Below, in pieces: positions 26,153 through 33,971 of a DNA stretch of 64,000 nt (within the stretch, counting starts at the first letter, position 1; each line of letters starts with the position of its first letter). The stretch is taken from the NCBI RefSeq assembly GCF_003121405.1, contig NZ_QBUY01000001.1, positions 1 through 64,000 on the forward strand, given 5' to 3'. A model generated the notes under the pieces. That model saw only the letters and a program-made list of their open reading frames with translations, was not told the DNA's origin and made no database searches. Both the position numbers and the translations under genes were made by a program. Origin of the DNA: Paraburkholderia sp. C35 (GTDB lineage Bacteria > Pseudomonadota > Gammaproteobacteria > Burkholderiales > Burkholderiaceae).

Positions 26153-27801
26153 GACGACACCGCCGCCGGCCCTGACTGCACTATTGAAACGCCGTCGCGC
26201 GAAATGTCTTCGACAATGGTTCCGTAGTCGAGCTTGATTTGCCGGTCCGCGAGGTGAAAGTAGCGATCGTCGTGCGTAATCGCGACGACTGTTTTGCCCT
26301 TCGCCTTTAGCGCGGGCAACAGGCGATGATAGAAAACGTCCTTGAAAACAGGATCCTGGTCGGCCGCCCATTCGTCGAACAGATACACCGGACGGTCCTC
26401 GAGAAACGCGACCAGCAGCGCGAGACGCTTGCGTTGCCCTTGCGACAGATCGAGCGTGGTAAAGGCACCGTTTTCGATCCGTACCTTGTGATCCAGCTGC
26501 AAATCGACGAGCAGCGTGTGCGCCAGTTGCTCGCTTTCGGGCGGCAGTCCAAACAGCGCATCGAAGAGATGGAAGTCGCTGAATACCACCGAAAACAACT
26601 GCCGGTAATGCTCGCGGTTCGACGCGTCCACGCGATGGCCGTCGAGCAACACAGCGCCCTCTTCTGGCTCGTAAAGACCGACGAGCAGTTTCGCCAGCGT
26701 CGTCTTGCCGCTGCCATTGCCACCCGTGAGAAACACGAGTTCACCGGGGCGCAGCGTCATATCGATGGGGCCGAGCGCGAAACACCCGTTTTCTTTTTCG
26801 CGGAAATAGCGATGCACGACCGCTTCGAGCCGGATGCTGCGAAACGCCGCCTGCGCCTGACTTGTACTCGCCCGTTCAAGCGGCAAGTCCGCATTCAGCT
26901 GTTCGATACGTTCGAGCGCAACGCGCGCGCCGCCGATGCCAGGCAACGCTGAAAGCAGACTCTCGATCGGCATGATCATGTACAGAAACACCAGTGCATA
27001 GCCCGACATAACGTGCGTATCGACCGTAAAGATGTGCGCCAGCACGAATAACGTCACACCCACGAACGCGAGCAGAATCAGGCTGCCCCAACTGGCGGCA
27101 GCGGCGTACAGCACATAGCCACGAGTACGTTGAACGCGCACGGCTTCGACATGCGGCGCGAGTGCTTCGCCGACGAAAGCCTCGCGGCGCGAACGATGCA
27201 GCTTGAGTTCCTTCGCGCCATCGAAGAGCGCGCGAAACTGCGTGACCAGCGCGTCTTCGCGCAAACGCGACGCCCGCAAAAGAAACAGCGCGCGGCCATT
27301 CACATAGTGGAATCCGAGCGATCCAATACCAATCGTCACGAGCGCAAACAGCAGGATTTGCCAGGACAACACGCCCAGATAGACAAGGCATCCTGCGATC
27401 ACCGCGCCTTGCATCGCGATGGCGGGCAAGCCGATGAAAAACACCACGATCGCGTCGAGATCCTGCGTCAGCACCGCGAGCGAGCGGGCCGCGCCGTATT
27501 TCTCCAGATGCGCATAGGACGCGTTGGCGATGCGCGCGATCGTCCGCATTCTGAGCGTCGCTTTCGCGCGCTGTCCGAGATACATGAAAAGCGTCTGCGA
27601 GACGAGCCGCGTGACGAGCACGATCAGACCGACGCCTGCGAACTGCATCCCGAGCATGGACAACTGCGACGCCGGCGCGGCGAGCGCCCGGTTAATCAGC
27701 GCGACCAGCGCCGCGTTGCCGAGCCCGCTGACGACGCTCGTCGCCAGCGCGATCAGCACCAGCCAACGGGCGCTTCTGAACAGGAACAGGATCAGCGTCA
27801 C
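26149..27801 (-). CDS. Cyclic-peptide export ABC transporter (PvdE/SyrD family)
   Basis: A 550-residue fused ABC exporter with six membrane helices (first at residues 8-28) and a C-terminal ATPase: Walker A TGGNGSGKTT, signature LSQGQRKR and Walker B YLFDEWAADQDP, all characteristic of the cyclic peptide exporter group (PvdE, SyrD, YojI). Such proteins move nonribosomal peptide siderophore precursors or lipopeptides to the periplasm. The GTG at 27801 has GAGG nine bases upstream and places the first helix at the N-terminus as in the family; a longer frame to 27903 would bury the Fur-like palindrome inside the gene. First gene of the iron operon. Confidence 0.87.
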   Translation of the reverse strand: MTLILFLFRSARWLVLIALATSVVSGLGNAALVALINRALAAPASQLSMLGMQFAGVGLIVLVTRLVSQTLFMYLGQRAKATLRMRTIARIANASYAHLEKYGAARSLAVLTQDLDAIVVFFIGLPAIAMQGAVIAGCLVYLGVLSWQILLFALVTIGIGSLGFHYVNGRALFLLRASRLREDALVTQFRALFDGAKELKLHRSRREAFVGEALAPHVEAVRVQRTRGYVLYAAAASWGSLILLAFVGVTLFVLAHIFTVDTHVMSGYALVFLYMIMPIESLLSALPGIGGARVALERIEQLNADLPLERASTSQAQAAFRSIRLEAVVHRYFREKENGCFALGPIDMTLRPGELVFLTGGNGSGKTTLAKLLVGLYEPEEGAVLLDGHRVDASNREHYRQLFSVVFSDFHLFDALFGLPPESEQLAHTLLVDLQLDHKVRIENGAFTTLDLSQGQRKRLALLVAFLEDRPVYLFDEWAADQDPVFKDVFYHRLLPALKAKGKTVVAITHDDRYFHLADRQIKLDYGTIVEDISRDGVSIVQSGPAAVSS

Positions 27802-27829
27802 CCGCGCCTCGGCGACGTGGTGTGTATTG

Positions 27830-27850
27830 CAATCTTTCCGGGTAAGATTG
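27830..27850. repeat. Inverted repeat in exporter leader
   Basis: CAATCTT and AAGATTG are perfect inverted copies around a 7-base spacer, between the Fur-like palindrome and the exporter start. It could be an operator or a short leader hairpin. Confidence 0.4.
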
Positions 27851-27862
27851 TTTCCGACGGGC

Positions 27863-27877
27863 GAATGAGACTCATTC
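27863..27877. promoter_or_regulatory. Fur-box-like palindrome
   Basis: GAATGAG A CTCATTC is a perfect 7-1-7 palindrome close to the GATAATGA-type Fur consensus used by Burkholderia (GAATGAnAnTCATTC forms). It lies 62-76 bases upstream of the exporter GTG, fitting iron repression of the exporter-fhuCDB-receptor operon. Confidence 0.6.
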
Positions 27878-27947
27878 CTTATTTCTCGCGATGTGCGGCT
27901 CAAAGGTTGATGCGTAAGGAGAATATCGGTTTCGAGAAACGAAATGC

Positions 27948-28004
27948 CGACAATCGATGTCGATTTTTTGACAAAATATGTCCATTATTCGACATTTATC
28001 CGTC
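27948..28004. promoter_or_regulatory. Three phased GACA repeats, candidate operator
   Basis: GACA-ATCGA-TGTC (27949-27961) and GACA-AAATA-TGTC (27970-27982) are palindromes exactly 21 bp apart; a third GACA starts at 27991, again 21 bp on, with an imperfect CGTC partner. Such helical phasing fits an AraC-type dimer binding direct repeats. They lie upstream of the AraC gene and beside a TTGACA at 27968-27973. Confidence 0.55.
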
Positions 28005-28040
28005 GATTGGCCGCAGGCTGTACGCGGCACAGAGGAACAG

Positions 28041-28823
28041 ATGAAAGATTTTTTACTGAAGCGTTATCCGATGGCGCAGTTGCCGCTGTCGCGCAGCGTA
28101 CTCGCGCATGTGACTCGTCACAGGCACGGCGAGCGCATCTCGTGGCATCAGCATCATCATGGGCAACTGGTACTGGCAATAAACGGTGTGGTTCGTGTGC
28201 TGACGCCGCAGCGTACCTGGACGCTGCCTCAATCGCGAGCCCTGTGGCTGCCGTCGGACATCGATCACGAATTGCATGCGGTCGGCGCACTCGAACTGTG
28301 CAACGTGTCGATCGAACCCGAAGCATTTGAATGGTCCTGGGACGCACCACTCGCGTTGTCGGCGTCGCCGTTGTTGCGCGAGCTAGTTCTGAACCTGAGC
28401 GCAGGTGGCCCCAACTATCTGCCTTCCAGTCAGGCTGCCCTTTCCGCGCCGCTGCTGATCAAGGTTATCGCCGAAGCGGCGACCCTGCCGGAGAGCGGCG
28501 TCCCTCTGCCAACCGATGCCCGGCTCGTGACGATTTGCGAGCACATGATGAACGACCCCGGCGGCGATACACCACTCGATTTCTGGGCCGCGCGGCTGGG
28601 AGCGAGCGACCGCACGCTTGCGCGCCGCTTCAAGGAAGAGACGGGCATGACGTTTGGGCTGTGGCGGCAGCACCTGCGCGTGGACGAGGCCATCACGAGG
28701 TTGACGCTCGGCCAGCCGCTTTCACGTGTCGCGAGTGACCTTGGGTATAGCAGCGCGAGCGCGTTTATCGTGATGTTTCGCCAGATCACCGGCAGTCCGC
28801 CACAGCAATATCTAGCATCGTGA
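28041..28823 (+). CDS. AraC-family transcriptional regulator with cupin N-terminus
   Basis: A 260-residue regulator. Residues 20-100 form a cupin-type sensing domain (HGERISWHQHHHGQLV, typical of RmlC-like AraC_binding). Residues 165-260 carry two helix-turn-helix motifs: ARLGASDRTLARRFKEETGM and the second ending SDLGYSSASAFIVMFRQITG. ATG at 28041 follows AGAGGAAC. It is divergent from the iron operon and shares its promoter region, so control of siderophore export/import or autoregulation is likely; the ligand is unknown. Confidence 0.85.
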   Translation: MKDFLLKRYPMAQLPLSRSVLAHVTRHRHGERISWHQHHHGQLVLAINGVVRVLTPQRTWTLPQSRALWLPSDIDHELHAVGALELCNVSIEPEAFEWSWDAPLALSASPLLRELVLNLSAGGPNYLPSSQAALSAPLLIKVIAEAATLPESGVPLPTDARLVTICEHMMNDPGGDTPLDFWAARLGASDRTLARRFKEETGMTFGLWRQHLRVDEAITRLTLGQPLSRVASDLGYSSASAFIVMFRQITGSPPQQYLAS

Positions 28824-28914
28824 TCGGCTCGCTATTTGGAATGTTCGGCGCCCTGATATGTGTCGGTCCAGGGCTCTAAACACAACCGCGTAGCGCGAAT
28901 CTCGCTACTTACGG

Positions 28915-29451
28915 CTATCCGCCACTGGACGACATATATTGCTGCGGCGACGCGCCGAACAGTCGCCGGAACATCACAGCAAAGGCGCTCGGCGTACTGT
29001 AGTCGAGATCCAGTGCGACCTGAGTCACGCCAGCACATGCCCGAAGCTCATGCCCGTTTCTTCCTTGAAATGTCGCGCAAGCGTTCTGCCGCTGGTGCCG
29101 ATCTCGTCGGCCCAGCGGTCAAGCGTGTAGTCAGTGGCCGGCTCCGTCATCATGTGCTCGCAAATGGCGAGCAACTTCGCGTCGTGCGGCAGAGGCAGCC
29201 CCTCTTCTCCCAGCGCCGGCGCTTCTTCGAGCATCTTTAGCAGGAAAGGCACCGCAAGGGCCGTGCGGCTGCCCGGTTCGTAGTCGTGGCCATCGTGGAG
29301 CATACCTTTGAGAAGCTCACGCAGTAGTGGCTCCACGGGAAGGACTTTTCCGTTCATCCACAGCCAGTCGGTCGTGCCAGGTTCAACGTTCACGGTGCAC
29401 AGATGCAGGCTTCCAGTCGTCGTGCCCGCACCCCGTGGGCGGCTTCAGCAT
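28915..29451 (-). pseudogene. Broken AraC-family regulator gene
   Basis: The remains of an AraC-family gene related to the regulator at 28041. An open middle part (about 29025-29393, with the first HTH: GTSGRTLARHFKEETGM) is followed by an internal deletion of roughly 25 codons: MSFG is joined almost directly to VTQVALDLDYSTPSAF in another frame, and that last piece runs to a TAG at 28915. A further frame change near 29420 (HGVRARR versus GSLHLCTVNVEP) breaks the sensing domain. The N-terminal third is missing. Two independent lesions argue against a sequencing error. Confidence 0.8.
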
Positions 29452-29616
29452 ACAAACAGTCAACGGGAAGCAAAACCGCCTGGTAAGGCCGCTAGTTGAT
29501 GGCACCCTTGTATAAGTTGATCCTTTTGAGGAGCCGTTTGACCCGTTCACGACTCGGCAAGCGCAACACCCCAATCTAAAGTGTGGGCTCCTATCCACAC
29601 ATCGAAGGAAGCCATC

Positions 29617-30063
29617 ATGAACAAGATTGAACAGGTCCTCTTTTCAGGCAACAGCCACGCCACGATCAATCACGATCCCAATGTCCCGCGCGGTGAACAC
29701 GGTGTACTCGATCTCGAACTGTCAGCAGCTGGCGACAAAAGCCGCGCGTTCATCGGCACCAATCTACACCCGAGAGCCGAGCAGTTATTTTCTGGGGCAT
29801 GGTCGGCCTGTTACATCAGCGCATTCGAAATCGCTGCATCGCTCAAGAAAATCTCACTGCCTGCCGATTATTCCCTGGACATCAAGGTCAGCATCGGCGA
29901 GGTCGGCAACGGCCATTGTCTGGGTGCCGAGTTCACTGTACGCGCGCCTGGCCTGCAACCCGAAGTCGTCAAGGCAATCGCCGAACTGGCCCACCAGATC
30001 TGCCCGTACTCGAAAGCCGTGCACGGGAACATCGAGGTAGCCTTGAACATCATTACGGCGTGA
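29617..30063 (+). CDS. OsmC/Ohr-family peroxide-reactive protein, copy 1
   Basis: A 148-residue OsmC-superfamily protein of the Ohr type. The two reactive cysteines Cys65 (AWSACY) and Cys129 (HQICPYSK) are at the family positions, with Glu55 in AEQLF. Ohr proteins reduce organic or lipid hydroperoxides through a Cys-Cys cycle using lipoylated partners. The N-terminus is shorter and differs from classical Ohr (no YTAxAT start). AAGGAAGCC precedes the ATG. A paralogue follows 149 bases later and an AraC regulator after that. Confidence 0.85.
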   Translation: MNKIEQVLFSGNSHATINHDPNVPRGEHGVLDLELSAAGDKSRAFIGTNLHPRAEQLFSGAWSACYISAFEIAASLKKISLPADYSLDIKVSIGEVGNGHCLGAEFTVRAPGLQPEVVKAIAELAHQICPYSKAVHGNIEVALNIITA

Positions 30064-30093
30064 TTGGAACGGAAAGTCGTCATCTCCGTGTGA

Positions 30094-30113
30094 TTAATAT
30101 CGTATGCGATTAA
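30094..30113. promoter_or_regulatory. Imperfect palindrome between the two Ohr-like genes
   Basis: TTAAT-N10-ATTAA with inner CG/CG symmetry (core ATCGTATGCGAT). The arrangement resembles MarR/OhrR-type operators and sits 100 bases upstream of the second Ohr-like gene. Confidence 0.4.
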
Positions 30114-30212
30114 ATCTTATACGCTTTACATGCAGGCATTCCCTACATGGAAGCGACGCATGCTAACCAGATAAACGTTACTTAAGCCGTCTTATTTACA
30201 CAGGTATTCATC

Positions 30213-30659
30213 ATGGAAAAGATCGAGAAAGTCCTCGCCTCAGGCAACACCCACAGCACGGTGAATCGCGCACCCGAGTTGCAGCGCGGCGAGTTTGGCG
30301 TCTATGACCTCACCCTTTCGGCGCCCGGAGTTGAAACCATTGAGCTCATCGGTACCGAACCGCATCCGACAGCCGAGCAGTTATTCGCGGGTGCGTGGTC
30401 GGCCTGCTACACCACAGTGTTCGGGATGGCTGCCTCACTGAAGAAGGTTGCGCTGCCACTGGACTATTCCGTAGACGTCAAGGGCAACATCGGGCAGACC
30501 GCCACCGCGTGGTTTCTCGGCGCTCAATTCACTATCCGCGTACCTGGGCTCTCAACGGAAGTCGTCGAGTCGATCGCACGTCTGGCCCACCAGATCTGTC
30601 CGTATTCGAAGTCTGTGCGTGGCAACATCGAGATCGTTACGAACATTGTCACGGTCTGA
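30213..30659 (+). CDS. OsmC/Ohr-family peroxide-reactive protein, copy 2
   Basis: A 148-residue paralogue of the gene at 29617, the same length, with identical positions of the reactive cysteines (Cys65 and Cys129) and of Glu55. The two differ widely in the first 50 residues and in the segment 85-105, so the duplication is old. It has its own leader with a palindrome, so it is probably separately controlled. Expected role: detoxifying organic hydroperoxides in the cytoplasm; whether both copies act on the same substrates is unknown. Confidence 0.85.
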   Translation: MEKIEKVLASGNTHSTVNRAPELQRGEFGVYDLTLSAPGVETIELIGTEPHPTAEQLFAGAWSACYTTVFGMAASLKKVALPLDYSVDVKGNIGQTATAWFLGAQFTIRVPGLSTEVVESIARLAHQICPYSKSVRGNIEIVTNIVTV

Positions 30660-30701
30660 TCATAAAAGGCTCGCGCCTCTTACTTATCGTCTTGCCGGTT
30701 A

Positions 30702-30718
30702 GCCCCAGCCGCTGGGGC
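30702..30718 (+). terminator. Hairpin after Ohr-like copy 2
   Basis: GCCCCAG / CTGGGGC form a perfect 7-bp stem with a CCG loop, 43 bases after the stop codon. There is no T-run, so only a possible terminator. Confidence 0.45.
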
Positions 30719-30884
30719 GGCGCACATCGTCATGCTTCATGTGCGTCGCTCCCGAGTGACGTCCAACGAAACGGACCGGCCGTTGCCGTCGATGCGACTG
30801 CGGGGCAGCCTTATCGAATTAGCAGAAAACAGCAAGTAAGCGCCGAATACCCGTCGCATTACCACTATTCACGAGGCATCCGAT

Positions 30885-31898
30885 ATGCAACAGATCGATT
30901 GGCTCACCCGTTTCATGGAACTCACGACCGTCACCGGGAAGATGGAAGTCCGGTGCATGATGGGAGCGCCGTGGATCCTCGAATATCCTCAGGCTGCGGC
31001 TCAGGAAATGCCGTATCACGTCGTCCTGACTGGCAGAGCGGTATTCGAGAACATCGACAATGGAGCGACCTGCGAAATACAGGCAGGCGACATCGTGCTA
31101 TTGCCCCATGGCTCGGCGCACAAACTGCAAGACGGTAGCGGCGCGCTCCCGATGCCGTCCAAAGTACGCACATCAGGGTGTCTGTTGATTAGCGAAAATG
31201 GCGGGGACGGCGACGCATTCGATATGTTATGCGGACGCTTTCTGGTCTCACCGCCGCATGACCGCCTGATCCGGAGCTATCTGCCGTCGGAGCTCGTGAT
31301 TCACTCCGAAGATGTCAACATTGCAGCAAGGAAGCTGCCGCAGGCGGAACGTCTGGGTCGACTCGTCGCGCTAATGCGGGCCGAAGCGATAGACAATGAA
31401 GTGGGGAGCGGCGCAATCCTGAATGGCCTTTCCTCTGCAATGTTTGCGTTGACGCTGCGGGTTGCCAGTGAGGCTGGTGAGGCCCGCACCGGAATGCTGG
31501 CGCTTGGCGCTCACCCAAGGCTTGCACCTGCGGCCGCGGCAATGTTCAACGACCCGGCTCGAGGATGGACGCTTCCCGAATTGGCAGGACTCTGCAGTAT
31601 GTCGCGCGCTACGTTCATGCGGCAATTCCAGGCAAGCCTGGGCCGTTCGGCAATGGACCTGCTGACCGATATTCGTGTTGGCGCCGCTGCTAACGCGCTA
31701 AGGAAGACTACGTCATCCACCGAGTCCGTTACCGATCTCGTTGGGTATCAGTCAGTATCTGCTTTTCGCCGCGTTTTTACCGAGCGCATGGGCATGACGC
31801 CAGGCGAATGGCGTCACCGCGCACTCAAGGGCGACACTCCGCACCGATCGAACGAAGAAGCAAGCGGAAGCAGTGATTTTGATCGCGGAAAAGTGTGA
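30885..31898 (+). CDS. AraC-family regulator (cupin_6 type)
   Basis: A 337-residue regulator. The N-terminal half matches the cupin_6 (AraC_N) sensing domain: WLTRFMELTTVTGKMEVRC, YHVVLTGRAVFE and the GDIVLLPHGSAHKL loop. The C-terminal third holds two HTH motifs (ELAGLCSMSRATFMRQFQ and the second ending GYQSVSAFRRVFTE). Regulators of this group commonly control neighbouring oxidoreductase or hydrolase genes in response to small molecules. Same strand as, and just after, the two Ohr-like genes, so it may govern them. The tail after residue 315 is disordered. Confidence 0.85.
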   Translation: MQQIDWLTRFMELTTVTGKMEVRCMMGAPWILEYPQAAAQEMPYHVVLTGRAVFENIDNGATCEIQAGDIVLLPHGSAHKLQDGSGALPMPSKVRTSGCLLISENGGDGDAFDMLCGRFLVSPPHDRLIRSYLPSELVIHSEDVNIAARKLPQAERLGRLVALMRAEAIDNEVGSGAILNGLSSAMFALTLRVASEAGEARTGMLALGAHPRLAPAAAAMFNDPARGWTLPELAGLCSMSRATFMRQFQASLGRSAMDLLTDIRVGAAANALRKTTSSTESVTDLVGYQSVSAFRRVFTERMGMTPGEWRHRALKGDTPHRSNEEASGSSDFDRGKV

Positions 31899-32089
31899 AC
31901 CGTGCGCGCGATTCGTTACACCACCAGTAGATCGACGACCGGGAAGTCGACGCGTATAGGTGAGACACGCTATTGCGTCCGCGGTGCGCGTCTCCTGTCC
32001 TGCGATGACCAGACGGTCGCGGACATTGGTCGAACGTCCCTTCCTGGCCGGATCGAGCGTCTACAGACAAATGTCTCGCCCGCACAACC

Positions 32090-32626
32090 TCACCCCATCT
32101 GGGCCGGAGCCCTGGCCAGCGAACCCAGCACATCGACAGCCCAAAGCAAGGTCCCACGCAAAGGTCCATGCAACCTTGCCTGATGTGCCCGATAAAGCAT
32201 TGCGTGGCTCAACCTGGCCAGGTCACCGCGAAACGTCGTGCCGCGAAGCAATCCTAGCCGTCCCAGCGAAGCAAAAGCATCGTAGTCCGCAAGCGATACA
32301 AGTGCACCCAGATCCCGATACTGGAATCCCGGAACCGGCACACCATTGGACAGCAGCCGCGGAATATGAGCACACAGGTGCTTTGCTTGTTGATGGGCGA
32401 CCTGAGCCGTCGGAGGCAGCCCGCGTTTCGATGTCGATATCGACATGCTCGCGCAATCGCCCAGAGCAAAAATAGACGGGTCAAGCGTGGTCTGGAGCGA
32501 AGGCAACACAATCAGTTGATTGGCCTCATTCGACTCCAGCCCGTCAAGGCCATCGAGCACGCCAGGTGCCTTCACACCCGCAGCCCAGACCTTGAGCGAT
32601 GCATCGACCCATTCCTGGTGAAGTAT
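32090..32626 (-). pseudogene. 5'-truncated remnant of type II NADH dehydrogenase (ndh)
   Basis: The translated sequence matches only the C-terminal 40 percent of a type II NADH:quinone oxidoreductase: LKVWAAGVKAPG and SIFALGDCAS (the FAD-binding part), then LSHAMLYRAHQARLHGP, the membrane-anchoring end. Homology stops near 32626; beyond it the frame runs into a stop within 15 codons. The FAD and NADH Rossmann motifs of the N-terminal part are missing, so the product cannot be an active enzyme. The 3' end looks intact. It borders an AT-rich gap, suggesting a deletion or recombination end. Confidence 0.75.
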
Positions 32627-33008
32627 CTTCCGATATTTGCATCCCGCCTGCGCGCACGGCCATCACTCTTGACGCCTTGCTTTCTGCAGGTCTTTTATTG
32701 GACTTACGATAATACGTATCGAGGTTTTAAATCATAATAATTGACAGGTGAAATGAATCATCAGCAGGCTCACCATCTGTTAATGAATGATCTGTGAAAA
32801 TTTAAAGGTGCATGGAAAATAAATAGTTTATATAGCGATTCTCCGCCGGCTTACCGCGTCGCGTTTTTCACATAGATTGTCCGACGTCAATACGTCTATC
32901 GATATTATTTTTAATGGGTCAGCAAGAGGCGAAATCATCGGATGTCGTCGCCGATGCGTCGACGCAGATAGCGGATTCGGGAAGAAGACTACTCACACCG
33001 GGGGTGCT
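32627..33008. other. AT-rich intergenic region
   Basis: This stretch has clearly lower GC than its surroundings. It contains a consensus TTGACA at 32741-32746 without a good -10, and an AT-rich stretch with TTTATATAG near 32827-32835 that could be the -10 of the next gene. No gene supported. Confidence 0.5.
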
Positions 33009-33743
33009 ATGACGGCTCAATGGCAGGCAACACAGGTTGTGCCCGTCAGTACCTTCGAACATGTTGTGCCATCGCGTCTTCTCGCACAGCTAAACGAAAC
33101 GATCAACATTGAGCGCGACGGATGGCGACCACGAGATGGCCGCCGCGCGTCCGATCTGGCAAGACAGTTTGCCGAGTTGCTACGAACCACACATGCATTC
33201 TCTACGATGGAAGCCAACGTGCGCGCATCGGCGCGACACTGGTACACAAGCACGTTTGGTCATGAACCGCATAGTGATCCACTCTATGTCTTGCGCTGCG
33301 TGAACCGCGACATGCCATTTCAGAGCTACCTGCGGCATTTCGATTCGCATGTCCTCACCTTGCTCATCTCTTTGCAGACCGTGGGCGAAGACAAAAAAAA
33401 CGGCGATCTCGTAGTCCGGCTGAAACAGCGGCAACGATTTTCAGCCCTATCCCACTTCGTGATCAAGAGCTGGCTTTTTGTCGAGCATCGCCTTCCCCTC
33501 GCGCTTCGGCGCATAGTCATTGCATCCGACGAGATCCTTCGAGGATACGTGAGAATCCCTTGCACGCCTGGCAACGTATATATATTCAATGGCTTTATCA
33601 CGCTTCACCATAACCTCAACGTTTCGACTGGAGAGCGTCGATCCCTGATCATTCACTACTACGATCCTGAGATGGCTATGGCACCCCGAAGGTTGCTGCG
33701 CAGAGTTCAGACGCTGATCGATCGGGCTAACTACAGGTTCTGA
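33009..33743 (+). CDS. Orphan protein with 2-oxoglutarate/Fe(II) oxygenase-like residue pattern
   Basis: A 244-residue soluble protein not recognised as a known family. It contains HFD at residues 110-112 (HxD), then a beta-rich segment, His200/His201 in FITLHHNL and Arg211 in ERRSLIIHYYDP. HxD...H...R is the metal- and 2-oxoglutarate-binding order of the double-stranded beta-helix oxygenases, and GNVYIFNGFITLHHN resembles the strand before the distal histidine. The assignment is by pattern only. The ATG at 33009 is used; upstream in-frame codons are AT-rich and lack this pattern. It has no evident partner; the MFS gene follows after 228 bases. Confidence 0.5.
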   Translation: MTAQWQATQVVPVSTFEHVVPSRLLAQLNETINIERDGWRPRDGRRASDLARQFAELLRTTHAFSTMEANVRASARHWYTSTFGHEPHSDPLYVLRCVNRDMPFQSYLRHFDSHVLTLLISLQTVGEDKKNGDLVVRLKQRQRFSALSHFVIKSWLFVEHRLPLALRRIVIASDEILRGYVRIPCTPGNVYIFNGFITLHHNLNVSTGERRSLIIHYYDPEMAMAPRRLLRRVQTLIDRANYRF

Positions 33744-33971
33744 TTGATTTGAGAGACCATCGCGGCAAATTCCTGGCATTGCAGACTACACTCGGTACAC
33801 GCACACGATCTCGCGCTCTACCCTCCTGGAAGTTATGCGTCATGCCGATGCGTGCGACCGCCTGGTGCAATCCAGTTTCCGGCAATTTGCATATACGCAT
33901 TCGTCGTTTAACAGACGGGAATGGCGTCGCTAGCATGCATGGATCTTCGACTTCATGCCTCGATGCTGACC

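Noticed and set aside
27801..27903. Longer N-terminus of the cyclic-peptide exporter
   Set aside because: It would place the Fur-like palindrome inside the coding region and starts at a TTG without a ribosome site; the GTG at 27801 has one and fits the family.
31899..32089. Short plus-strand frame after the AraC gene
   Set aside because: No ribosome site, no homology, and it overlaps the end of the ndh remnant.
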